Source of the DNA: Streptomyces sp. SID486
GTDB taxonomy: Bacteria; Actinomycetota; Actinomycetes; Streptomycetales; Streptomycetaceae
NCBI RefSeq assembly: GCF_009865385.1
Contig: NZ_WWJT01000748.1
Coordinates: 1 to 64,000 of the forward strand
Direction: 5' to 3'
Length of the DNA: 64,000 bases
Positions 16,879-24,742 of this stretch are shown piece by piece; within the stretch, counting starts at the first letter, position 1; every line of letters starts with the position of its first letter. Both the position numbers and the translations under genes were made by a program. A model generated the notes under the pieces. The model worked only from the letters and a program-made list of their open reading frames with translations. It searched no databases and was not told the DNA's origin.

Positions 16879-16901
16879 GCCTGCGGGTGTGGCCCGCAGG
16901 C
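16879..16901. terminator. 9-bp stem hairpin between convergent genes
   Basis: A perfect inverted repeat (16879-16887 with 16893-16901) and a 5-nt loop lie between the XRE regulator (ends 16769) and the minus-strand helicase (ends 16960). There is no U-run, as usual for Streptomyces terminators; it can serve both strands. Confidence 0.65.
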
Positions 16902-16959
16902 AGTTCGTCCGGCATCGAACCGGAGCCACACTCGGTCGTGTGAGTGGGCCGGGTAGCGC

Positions 16960-19410
16960 CTACACCAGAACGGCCGGCACGGCGTCCTCGGCCGTCCAGT
17001 CCCCCTCGAACAGGGCGGCGATCAGGCGTACGTGGTGGTCGGGGAGCTGGCTGGAGCGGTGCTTGGTGCGGGCCTTGGCCAGCCAGGCGCCGATCCGGAC
17101 GCTCTCGCCGTCGACGCGGATGCTCTCGCGGGCGGCGGGGACGCGGCCCTCGCGGTGCAGGAAGAGCTCCAGCAGTTGCACGATCTGCTCGAAGGTACGG
17201 CGGGTACGGCGGACGGAGGCGAGCGGATTCGCCTCGGGGGTGAGGCCCAGGGCGGTCATCAGCTGCTGCTGGCCATCGGCGAGGGCTTGCCAGGCGGTGA
17301 GCTGGCGGGCCAGCCAGGAACCGATCTTCACGCCGCCGAGCTGGGTGTCGCGGGTGAGGGTGGCGGGGTCGGCGCCGTCTGCGAGGTGGGCGCGCAGCAG
17401 GTGGTATTTGCGGTGCCAGTCCGCACCGTGCGGCAGGCGCCAGTCGGGGGCGAGGGCGGTGAGGGCCTCCACACGGGCGGGGTCGAGTTCGTGTCTGGTG
17501 GCGAGGTGGCGTTGTTCGGCCAGCCAGGCGCCGACCGGGGTGGTCGCGGGAGCGGCGAGGTGACCGTGCACCCGGTGGTAGTCGGCGGCTGCGGCGAGAC
17601 GGGAGCGCCAGGCGGCGTCGTGCTTGTCCCAGATCATGCCCAGCGCGTCGAGCTCGGCAATCCAGTCGGCGTCGGCATCGGCGTCGAGGCGGCCGGCTTT
17701 CGCCGCGTCGCGCATGCTGGTGATGAAGGTGCCGAGCCGGTATCCGGTGGGGTCGGTGTAGTCGGCGGGCACGTCGAGGTGGCCGTACTGGTCGCGGTAG
17801 GAACGGGCGGCGGCGAGGCCGAGGCGGCGGGAGCGGGAGACGGCCGGGTCGCGGGGGTCGAAGGAGACGAGGTCCATCGCCTGGGCGATGCGTTCGGGGT
17901 GGACGGTGAAGTCGAAGTGCCAGCGCCGGGCGATGACGTCGCTGGTCTCGCGTGGGAGGCGGTTGGCCTTGTCGGGGAGGCGTTCGAGGATGCGGTGGTC
18001 GTGGCTGGCCAGCGCGCAGGCGATCGCCCACACCGGCTCATACGCGCTGCCCAGGATGTTCTCGCTGTCGGCGCCCGGCGGGATGTAGACGGGGACGACG
18101 AGGCTGGCGGTCTTGCCGGAGATGTCCAGGCGCAGGGCGCGGCCGAGGGCCTGGACGCAGCGGATGACGCTGCGGGTGGGGTCGGCGAAGACGATCGCGT
18201 CGACGGAGGGGATGTCGACTCCTTCGGCGATCAGCTTCGAGTTGGCGAGGACCGCGGTGTCGGCGGCAGCGAAGCCGGTGAAGATGCCGGCGCGCTGGGC
18301 GGGGGTGTGCTCGCCGTGGGCGAAGAACAGCTCCGGGTCGATCCCGGGTGCAAGGTCGGGGTCCGTCCGGCGCAGCAGGCGCAGGGTGTGCGGGAGTTCG
18401 CGGGCGAAGCGGCGGGCGTCGGACACCAGATGGAAGTAGACCAGCACCTTCTTCAGGTTGTGCTCGGTCATGGCGCGCAGGACCGCCAGGTGCAGGGCGG
18501 TGGTACGCAGCGCACCGTCGTCATTCGCCTCCCGGGCGGCGGCACCCGTGGGCGTGGTGCCGGGGGCGGGCAAGTTCAGGCGGCGGCGCAGGTCGGTATC
18601 GGTCAGGGTGGGCACCACGATGCGGTAGTCCGCAGCCCGGCCGTCCGCCACTGCCCTCGCGAGGGGGTAGTCGACGACCTTCTTGCCGTACACCTGCTCG
18701 TTGTCCATCGAATTGGCGAACGCGTCCACGTCCGGCCCGGCCGGGCGCCTTCGGCGCGGGCGGGTGAGGTCGGCGGACTCCGCCAGCTCCGGGGCGGCGA
18801 AGATGCGGGGCGTGGCGGTCATGTAGAGGCGGCGGTCCGCGTGGATGCGCTTCGCGTCGTTGACGATCGCCCACTTCTTGTCGGCCCGGCCCGCGATCCG
18901 GTGAGCCTCGTCCATGACCGCCAGGTCGAACGGCGGCACCGCGAACCCGGTGTTCTGGGTCTCCTCGATCTTGGTCAGGGAGTCGTAGGTGCAGATCACC
19001 GTCAACGCCCGGAGCTGGTCGGGCCCCTCCCCCACCACCGACATCGCCGCCGCCAGCGCGAGCGGGTCACTGGTCGAGCCCACGCGCGCGGCTACCAGGT
19101 CATCACGGCCGGCAGCATCCAGGGAGGAGACGATCACCATGTGCTCGCCGTGGCCGTCGCCCCGCCACGCCAGCGCGGTCTGCGCGGCCAGGTCAAGGGT
19201 GGGGACGACGAACAGCACCAGCCGGGCGCCGAGTCCGTCCGCGACGCGGATGGACACCAGCGTCTTCCCGGTGCCTGTCGCCGACACGAACAGCGCTCTC
19301 GTCCCCGGCCGCCGCAAATGCCGCGCCAGCCGCTGAACCGCGTGCACCTGATCGGGCAACAACGTCTTCCGCCCCGACGAAGGGGACGCAGTACCGGCGA
19401 CGACACTCAT
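16960..19410 (-). CDS. SF2 DEAD/DEAH helicase with helicase-associated repeats, 816 aa
   Basis: ATG at 19410 with GAGGAAG upstream. Motifs of an ATP-dependent SF2 helicase appear in order: Walker A ATGTGKT (about 44-50), DEAH box VMDEAHRI, TATPR, then EGVDIPSVDAIVFADP (motif V) and QALGRALRLD (motif VI). After residue 500 come about four copies of the helicase-associated (HA, PF03457-type) pattern, each ending in LGTFI, GAWLAEQR, IGSWLARQ or IGAWLAKAR. Such proteins are frequent in actinomycetes and on mobile elements; the HA repeats are thought to bind nucleic acid. It follows the Dna2-like operon on the same strand after a 344-bp gap, so it may be an accessory gene of it or independent. A longer relative is at 53051-56698. 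Confidence 0.9.
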   Translation of the reverse strand: MSVVAGTASPSSGRKTLLPDQVHAVQRLARHLRRPGTRALFVSATGTGKTLVSIRVADGLGARLVLFVVPTLDLAAQTALAWRGDGHGEHMVIVSSLDAAGRDDLVAARVGSTSDPLALAAAMSVVGEGPDQLRALTVICTYDSLTKIEETQNTGFAVPPFDLAVMDEAHRIAGRADKKWAIVNDAKRIHADRRLYMTATPRIFAAPELAESADLTRPRRRRPAGPDVDAFANSMDNEQVYGKKVVDYPLARAVADGRAADYRIVVPTLTDTDLRRRLNLPAPGTTPTGAAAREANDDGALRTTALHLAVLRAMTEHNLKKVLVYFHLVSDARRFARELPHTLRLLRRTDPDLAPGIDPELFFAHGEHTPAQRAGIFTGFAAADTAVLANSKLIAEGVDIPSVDAIVFADPTRSVIRCVQALGRALRLDISGKTASLVVPVYIPPGADSENILGSAYEPVWAIACALASHDHRILERLPDKANRLPRETSDVIARRWHFDFTVHPERIAQAMDLVSFDPRDPAVSRSRRLGLAAARSYRDQYGHLDVPADYTDPTGYRLGTFITSMRDAAKAGRLDADADADWIAELDALGMIWDKHDAAWRSRLAAAADYHRVHGHLAAPATTPVGAWLAEQRHLATRHELDPARVEALTALAPDWRLPHGADWHRKYHLLRAHLADGADPATLTRDTQLGGVKIGSWLARQLTAWQALADGQQQLMTALGLTPEANPLASVRRTRRTFEQIVQLLELFLHREGRVPAARESIRVDGESVRIGAWLAKARTKHRSSQLPDHHVRLIAALFEGDWTAEDAVPAVLV

Positions 19411-19754
19411 CAGACGGAGGCTTCCTCAACACGTAGCGAGCAGCAGGCAGCCCCACACCCGCACACCGGCGTACCGCACACACGGCAGGCGCGTCGATCG
19501 CAGCGGCCGGGCAGGGCATAGACATAGGCGGCAGCCTAGAGCCCGGCACCGACACAAGCGGCCTCACCGCATATCCCGGCCAGGTCCCAACTGACCGGCG
19601 AGCCCCTTTATCTGCCGCAAGCGGAGTCTCGGCACGGCGCTGACACGGGAGGCATGCCAGGCGCAGTGGCGGCAGCGACCGCGTCGTTCTGGTTGGGGCG
19701 GAGCGTCAGCTCAGAAAGGGCCATGGGCGTGGGCGGCTTCCAGGGACTCGGCGG
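19411..19754. other. Gap between helicase gene and Dna2-like operon
   Basis: 344 bp on the 5' side of the 816-aa helicase, probably with its promoter. One oddity: a minus-strand reading frame ending TGATG on the helicase start encodes a cysteine-rich stretch (ACRVCGTPVCGCGAACC), but it has an in-frame stop 41 codons upstream and only a GTG in its middle as a possible start. I list no gene for it. Confidence 0.4.
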
Positions 19755-21080
19755 TCAGGGGGCGGGGACGCGGTGGTAGGCGAGGTGGTCGAGGATGTGC
19801 TGGTGGGCTTCCCAGCCGTCTGGGAATTTGGCGGGGACACCGAGGTGGACGGGGTCGTTGGAGGGGTGGCGGTCCAGGAGGTCGGTGATGCCGGCGCGGG
19901 CGACCATGATGCAGGCGTGCCGGTGACGTGAGGCGAGCACGCACAGGCGGCCGGCTTCGAGGTGGAAGGCGGAGGCGTCACGGCGGCCGGACAGCGGGTG
20001 TAGAACGATCGTGACGGCGAATTCACGGCCCTGCAGGCGGTTGGCGGTGTCGGCGCGTACGCCCCGGGTGTGGGGGTTGTGGTTCAGAAGGTGCTGGATG
20101 TGGCGGGCCTGTTCGCGGTGGGCGGTACCAATGGCGATGTCGGCAGGCTGCAGGCGGCGGCCGTCGGGATGGTTCTCGCAAACGGCTTCGGCGCCGCGGG
20201 TCAGCAGGCGGGCGGCCAGGGCGACCGTGGCGTGGGCGGCTTCGGCGTCGATGCGTGCGGTGTGCCGGGGCGGGAGTTCGTGCAGGGCCCAGCCGGTGCG
20301 GGCGGCTTCCTCGACGGTGGCGTCGCAGCGGTCGTGCAGGCCTTGGGTGGTGAAGGTGAGGGTACGGGTGGCGGGGGCCGTTCCCGGCTGGAACGGCGTG
20401 AAGGGGTAGAACGCCCGGGAGACGATGTCGGCCGCTGAGGGCGGAAGGCGCCAGGAGACGGGCAGGGTGCGGACGACTGCGTCGTTGTAGTTCGTCAGAA
20501 CGGTGACGGCATTGTTGAGTGGGTCGTGGGGCAGGCCGATCCACCGGGGGGTGCTGATGATGGAGAACGGGTCGAGCTGCCCGGGGTCGCCCACGAGAAG
20601 GGCGCGGTCGAAGAGCTTGGCGATCAGCAGGAGGGCGTCGGAGCGCATCTGGTAGGCCTCGTCGATGATGGCCCACTGCCAGTAGGCGCTGTCGACGTAC
20701 GCCCATTTCATGGCGGTGGCGATGATCACGTCGCAGGTGAGGACGTCTTTGATGTCCGTGCTGATGATGGTGTTGGGCAGGGCCAGAACGTGTTCAGGGA
20801 CCTCGTAGGTGCCTCCGGTGAGGCGTCCCAGGCGCAGTCGGGAGGCTGTGGGGTCGGCGAGGCGGATGAGAAGGTCGTCGACCTGGTGGTTGGTCTGGGC
20901 AACGATGATGCATCGTTCGCCGGCGGCGGCGAGGGTGCGGGCGGCCCGGACAACGAGGGTCGATTTCCCAGCGCCCGGGGGCGAGTCGACGACGAGGGGC
21001 TGGGTGGTCCCGCCGGTGAGGGCGGTGAGGATGTCGGCGACGGCCGCATTGGCCAGGTCGGCGGGCGGGGTCGTGGTCAA
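19755..21080 (-). CDS. SF1 (UPF1/Dna2-like) helicase, 441 aa
   Basis: Last gene of a four-gene coupled set; the TTG start overlaps the upstream stop (TTGA). Motifs of a compact SF1B-type helicase: Walker A DSPPGAGKST at 32-41, motif II AIIDEAYQM (DEA at 140-142), motif III VGDPGQLDP at about 163-171, a motif V-like NRLQGREF near 345-352 and motif VI LASRHRHAC near 385-393. It is shorter than UPF1 or Dna2 helicases because it lacks the 1B beta-barrel insertion; the protein encoded upstream may supply that. ATP-driven unwinding or translocation on DNA or RNA ends is expected, together with the Cas4-like nuclease of the same operon. Confidence 0.88.
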   Translation of the reverse strand: MTTTPPADLANAAVADILTALTGGTTQPLVVDSPPGAGKSTLVVRAARTLAAAGERCIIVAQTNHQVDDLLIRLADPTASRLRLGRLTGGTYEVPEHVLALPNTIISTDIKDVLTCDVIIATAMKWAYVDSAYWQWAIIDEAYQMRSDALLLIAKLFDRALLVGDPGQLDPFSIISTPRWIGLPHDPLNNAVTVLTNYNDAVVRTLPVSWRLPPSAADIVSRAFYPFTPFQPGTAPATRTLTFTTQGLHDRCDATVEEAARTGWALHELPPRHTARIDAEAAHATVALAARLLTRGAEAVCENHPDGRRLQPADIAIGTAHREQARHIQHLLNHNPHTRGVRADTANRLQGREFAVTIVLHPLSGRRDASAFHLEAGRLCVLASRHRHACIMVARAGITDLLDRHPSNDPVHLGVPAKFPDGWEAHQHILDHLAYHRVPAP

Positions 21081-22585
21081 GGCTTCTCGGTCTCTTCCAA
21101 TGCGGCGGCGGGGTGGTTGTGCTGGGGGCCGCCGTGGGTCCAGGGGGTGTTCTCGCGGCTTGGGAAGGCGGGTCGGCTAAAGAACTCGGGGGCGAAGGTG
21201 AGTTCAAGCTGGTCCCCGACAGCGGGGACAGAGTCGCTTCGGGGCTTGTTCACCGTGCCGGTCAGCGTGGTCACCTCCAGCAGGAGGTCAGTGCCCTGCC
21301 CGCGTGGGGTGATGGCGCGAACGGCCAGGTGGACGCGGGGGTTGTGAGGGCCGGCGAGCAAGTGGCCGAGGTCCAGGCGCACCGGGTCGGTGGTGTGCAG
21401 GGTCAGGCGGGGGCGCAGCCGGGGGCCCCTGGCTCCGGGGATGGTGTGGCGAGCGTCGACGTCGGTGACGGTGCCGGCGAGGGCTTCTCCGGTGGTGCGT
21501 CGCTCGGCCATGAAGAAGGGGTCTTCCAGGGCGCAGTGAGCGTCGAAGGCGGCCTGGGCCAGCTCCAGGCGGGCGAGACGGCGGGCGGCGGAGACGGCGT
21601 CGTCCTTGATGGGCTGGGGACGACCGTCGGTGGTGAGGTAGGTGCGGTAGGCGGTGAAGCGGTCGCGGTCGGCGGCCCAGCGGCGTTGGGCGTCGGGTAT
21701 CTCGGGCAGGGTGCGCAGCAGGCCGAGGGCGCGCCAGGCGTCGTCCCAGGTGGGGCGGAGGTAGGTGTGGAGGAGGTCGTTCAGGCGGTCGGTGTGGCGG
21801 GCTATGGCGGCGGTGTTGCCCTCTGCGGCGGCGATGTCGTAGGCCGTGAGCAGGGGGTCGAGTTCGAGGCTGTCGAAGGAGGGGTCGGTGGCGGGGCCGG
21901 CGGGCCGGTGCAGCCGGCCGTCGGGGCCGGGGAGCTGGGGGTTTTCGGTCTCGAGGGCGGCGTGCAGGCCCGTGGTGCCGGGCGGGGGGTCGATCCAGGC
22001 GAGGAGGGCAGCAAGGTGTTCGTCCTCCAGGCGGCTCTGGCCGGTGATCCAGCGGGTGGTCAGCAGGTCGGTCAGGGCGAGCAGGAAGGCGCTTCCGGGG
22101 TGCTCGGCGTGGTCGGCGAAGAAGGTGAGCCACTGTCCGAGGCGGCCGACGCTGTAGGCTGGGTCGCTCTCCTCAGGCGGCTCGGTGAAGCGCAGGGCGC
22201 GGCCCAGCCGCTCGACGTAAGTGATCGACTTGCGGTTGGCGACCAAGAGCTGAGGGGCGTGGGTGTGCCGTTCGCGGGCGGGCTTTCTGCCTTTCGCGGG
22301 CAGGCGTTCGGTGTTGCGGAAGCTGTCGATGTAGGTGAGGACATGGTCGGCCAGCTCTTGCAGGAGTGTGGTGGGCCGGCCGTGGGGCGGGGTGACGAGG
22401 AGGTGCGGGCGGGCCGGTTCGGTGCCGAGCATGACAGCCAGCGGGGTCGCTTCGGTGCCGGAGTGGTTGAGTGGGAGGAAGACTAGGGGCCGCTCGGTGA
22501 GGTGGAAGTGGCTGACGAGGCTGGCGTCCTGGGCTGTTTGGGTCTCGGCTGCCTCCAGGCGCAGCAGGGTGGACAGGCGGCTCAT
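21077..22585 (-). CDS. Uncharacterised partner of Dna2-like operon, possible beta-barrel domain, 502 aa
   Basis: The ATG at 22585 overlaps the stop of the Cas4-like gene (ATGA). Residues 1-250 are mixed, with many conserved aromatic and charged positions (SFRNTERLPAKGR, then VANRKSITYVERLGRALRF). Residues 250-380 are helical. Residues 385-490 form a beta-rich module (GEALAGTVTDVDARHT, LRPRLTLHTTDPVRLDL, QGTDLLLEVTTLTGTV, VGDQLELTF) that resembles the 1B/OB-like barrel inserted in UPF1-, SMUBP2- and Dna2-type helicases. I infer that this protein complements the short SF1 helicase downstream. I do not recognise a named family. Confidence 0.75.
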   Translation of the reverse strand: MSRLSTLLRLEAAETQTAQDASLVSHFHLTERPLVFLPLNHSGTEATPLAVMLGTEPARPHLLVTPPHGRPTTLLQELADHVLTYIDSFRNTERLPAKGRKPARERHTHAPQLLVANRKSITYVERLGRALRFTEPPEESDPAYSVGRLGQWLTFFADHAEHPGSAFLLALTDLLTTRWITGQSRLEDEHLAALLAWIDPPPGTTGLHAALETENPQLPGPDGRLHRPAGPATDPSFDSLELDPLLTAYDIAAAEGNTAAIARHTDRLNDLLHTYLRPTWDDAWRALGLLRTLPEIPDAQRRWAADRDRFTAYRTYLTTDGRPQPIKDDAVSAARRLARLELAQAAFDAHCALEDPFFMAERRTTGEALAGTVTDVDARHTIPGARGPRLRPRLTLHTTDPVRLDLGHLLAGPHNPRVHLAVRAITPRGQGTDLLLEVTTLTGTVNKPRSDSVPAVGDQLELTFAPEFFSRPAFPSRENTPWTHGGPQHNHPAAALEETEKP

Positions 22586-23715
22586 GCGGACTCCCGCAGG
22601 TGGGTGCGTACGGCGTGGGCGTGCCGGAGGGCGGCGGCCAGGTCGGCTTGGTCTGGGGCGGGGCGGCGGGTGTCGTCGGCCAGGCGCAGGGCGGTGCTGA
22701 TGTGATCGACGCCGCCGAGGTCGTCGCGGATGTCGCTGCCCAGGACGTCGATCAGTCCTTCGTCGCGGGCTTCGCTGCGGCAGACGTAGGCCAGGTCGCA
22801 GAAATGGCGGCAGGTGGGGGTGTAGCGGGCGGGGGCGGTCTGCAGGGCCGCGGTGAGGTCCTTGGCGTCGCGGGTGGGCCGTTCGTCCCGGTCGAGGGCA
22901 AGGTCGAAGGTCGTGTGGGGCGGCAGCGCGTCGAGCAGGGGTCCGATGCGGGTGAGCCGGTTGAGCTGGCGGGTGAGGGCGGCGATCTTCTTGCGTGCGT
23001 CGACGATGCTGGCGGTGGGGTTGCGGCTGAAGTTGCGTGGGGTGATGAGGATGATGTCGTGGGAGACGTTGTCCCCGTCGAGGCCCTCCGATTCGAGGAG
23101 TTCGCGCAGCGCGATGACGTAGACGGCGGCCTGGGTGACGGCGGCGGCCACCTTCGCCGGGTCGGCGCGGCCGTCGAGGACGGCAAAGGACTTGATCTCG
23201 ATGATGTGGAAGACACCGTCGACCTGGAAGGCGACCACGTCGGGTTCCAGGTAGACGGGATGGCCGGCGACCGTGAGCTGCAGGATGGGGTGGTCCAGCA
23301 GCGTGCGCACGGAGCGGGGGGAGCGCGCCGCTTCCAGGACGGCGGTGCGGGTGTAGGCATGGCGGACTGGCAGAGAGGCGTCCTGGCTGCCGACGGCGGC
23401 GAGGTCGGTGTGGGCCGCCTCGTGCAGGGGCAGGCCGAGGACATCGCGCAGCAGGCGCAGGAGTTCGGCGCCGCCATCGGCTTTCACTTTTTGCTCGAAG
23501 ACGGCCCCGTTGCGCAGGGCGATGGAGGACTTGGCGAGCGGGCGAGGCTTGCCCAGGTGGACGGCGATCGCGTCCTTGTCGACGCCGGCGGCGTCCATCA
23601 GGGCCCGGCGGGCGCAGCCGGGGTTGGTGGTGAGGGCCGCGAGGGTGCGGGCGTCGTGCCCCTTGGCGGGGGCGGGGCCGCGCAGTGCGTCGAGCCGGTC
23701 GTTGAGCAGACTCAC
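22582..23715 (-). CDS. Cas4/Dna2-like iron-sulfur nuclease, 377 aa
   Basis: The pattern of Cas4 and Dna2 nucleases is complete: an isolated N-terminal Cys (C34, in NPGCARRALM), catalytic D159 (EPDVVAFQ), E173-I-K175 (HIIEIKSF), the QxxxY motif at Q195-Y199, and three C-terminal cysteines C302, C306, C312 (TCRHFCDLAYVCR). Four cysteines placed this way hold a 4Fe-4S cluster in the family. The expected activity is metal-dependent single-strand exo- or endonuclease. It is coupled by ATGA overlap to the 502-aa gene and sits 32 nt after the coiled-coil gene. No CRISPR array or Cas1 is present, so a CRISPR adaptation role is unlikely; with the SF1 helicase it makes a split Dna2-like pair. Confidence 0.88.
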   Translation of the reverse strand: MSLLNDRLDALRGPAPAKGHDARTLAALTTNPGCARRALMDAAGVDKDAIAVHLGKPRPLAKSSIALRNGAVFEQKVKADGGAELLRLLRDVLGLPLHEAAHTDLAAVGSQDASLPVRHAYTRTAVLEAARSPRSVRTLLDHPILQLTVAGHPVYLEPDVVAFQVDGVFHIIEIKSFAVLDGRADPAKVAAAVTQAAVYVIALRELLESEGLDGDNVSHDIILITPRNFSRNPTASIVDARKKIAALTRQLNRLTRIGPLLDALPPHTTFDLALDRDERPTRDAKDLTAALQTAPARYTPTCRHFCDLAYVCRSEARDEGLIDVLGSDIRDDLGGVDHISTALRLADDTRRPAPDQADLAAALRHAHAVRTHLRESA

Positions 23716-23747
23716 GGATCTTCCTTGCGGGATGGGTGAGGTGGCGA

Positions 23748-24608
23748 TCAGGGGACGGAGCGCAGTCGGCGGGCGGACTGGAAGGAGCCGCCGAATAGCA
23801 GGCCGGCATCGTCGAGCTGGCGGCGGGCGCGGGCGGCGGCCTGGGTGCGGGTAGTGCTATCGCTGGTGGCGTGCAGGGCGAGTTCATCCTGGGCGGCACG
23901 GCGCAGCAGCGTGAGGTCGATGGGGAGGCCGGCTTCGGTCGGGTGTGGTGCAGGGGGCTGGGCGCCGGGGATGTTGCGTGCGTAGTGCAGCAGGAGGTGG
24001 CGGGCGGGCAACGGCAGGGTGCCGCCGCTGACGCGATCTGCGGCGTCGGCGATGTTCAGCGCGCCTGTGAGGAAGTGGACGCGGGCGCTGAGCGGTCCCA
24101 CAATGCGCTGTTCCAGGGGCCAGGTGCTGACTGTGAGCAGGCCGCGGGCGGGTGAGAGCAGATCGGAAGTGAGGGCCGGGCACAGGTAGTAGGGGCGGGC
24201 GCCGGGTGCGGAGCGGTAGGAGCGTTCCTCGTCGCGGCGCAGGCTGGTCAGCCGGGAGGGCGCCAGGGCACCGGCGAAGAAGGCTTCGTGAACGGTGCTG
24301 ATGAGCTTGGGAGCGGCGGGCACGGCGAGCAGCGTCAGGACCTGGTGGACCTGCTCGCGCGCGGGCAACACGACCGGTGGCTGCCCCGCCGGTTTGTTCT
24401 CGGACAGGATGCGGCGCGTCCCGTCGTCAGCGGATGTCTCCTCGGTGTCCTCGGCCTGCTCGAACAGGGCGTCCCAGGCGCGCTGGGTGCGGCGCAGTTC
24501 GGCGCGGAGTTGTCTGACCTGCTCGCTGTCACGAGCCAGTTGGGCGCTCCGCATGGCCTGCTGCAGCTGTTGCATGCGTTCTTCGAGTGCGTCCAGATGC
24601 TCCTGCAT
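23748..24608 (-). CDS. Coiled-coil protein, first gene of the Dna2-like operon, 286 aa
   Basis: I prefer ATG 24608 with AAGG 8 nt upstream over the GTG at 24617. Residues 1-55 are a strong coiled coil (MQEHLDALEERMQQLQQAMR onward). After an acidic linker the rest is helical and unassigned, with a conserved-looking PYYLCPALTSDLLSPARG segment near 140-158. No catalytic motif is visible. It may be the oligomerising or DNA-recognition subunit of the operon. Its start faces sbcD across a 134-bp divergent promoter region. Confidence 0.75.
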   Translation of the reverse strand: MQEHLDALEERMQQLQQAMRSAQLARDSEQVRQLRAELRRTQRAWDALFEQAEDTEETSADDGTRRILSENKPAGQPPVVLPAREQVHQVLTLLAVPAAPKLISTVHEAFFAGALAPSRLTSLRRDEERSYRSAPGARPYYLCPALTSDLLSPARGLLTVSTWPLEQRIVGPLSARVHFLTGALNIADAADRVSGGTLPLPARHLLLHYARNIPGAQPPAPHPTEAGLPIDLTLLRRAAQDELALHATSDSTTRTQAAARARRQLDDAGLLFGGSFQSARRLRSVP

Positions 24609-24742
24609 GGCGGCCACCTTACCGCATTCCAGTGTTTTCCAGATTTCTCCTGTGATTGCTGTTGTAGAGTTTCTGTCACTTCGTCAACTCCCGCTGGTGC
24701 GGGAGCGTCGGACAGTCCTGCCTGCACCGAGGAGAGCCGTCC
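24609..24742. promoter_or_regulatory. Divergent promoter region with hairpin
   Basis: 134 bp separate the start of the Dna2-like operon (minus) from sbcD (plus). It is clearly A+T-richer than the surroundings, as expected for two back-to-back promoters. A 7-bp stem hairpin (24688-24694 with 24699-24705, 4-nt loop) lies 38 bp before the sbcD start and could be an operator or mRNA leader structure. GAGGAGAG at 24731-24738 is the sbcD ribosome-binding site. Confidence 0.55.

Noticed and set aside
17032-19521. 829-aa plus-strand open frame opposite the SF2 helicase
   Set aside because: Gly/Val/Ala-rich antisense translation typical of high-GC3 genes; the opposite strand has all helicase motifs.
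22582-23715. Cas4 of a CRISPR-Cas locus or CRISPR-associated transposon
   Set aside because: No CRISPR array, Cas1, Cas2 or effector anywhere in the window; partners point to a Dna2-like complex.
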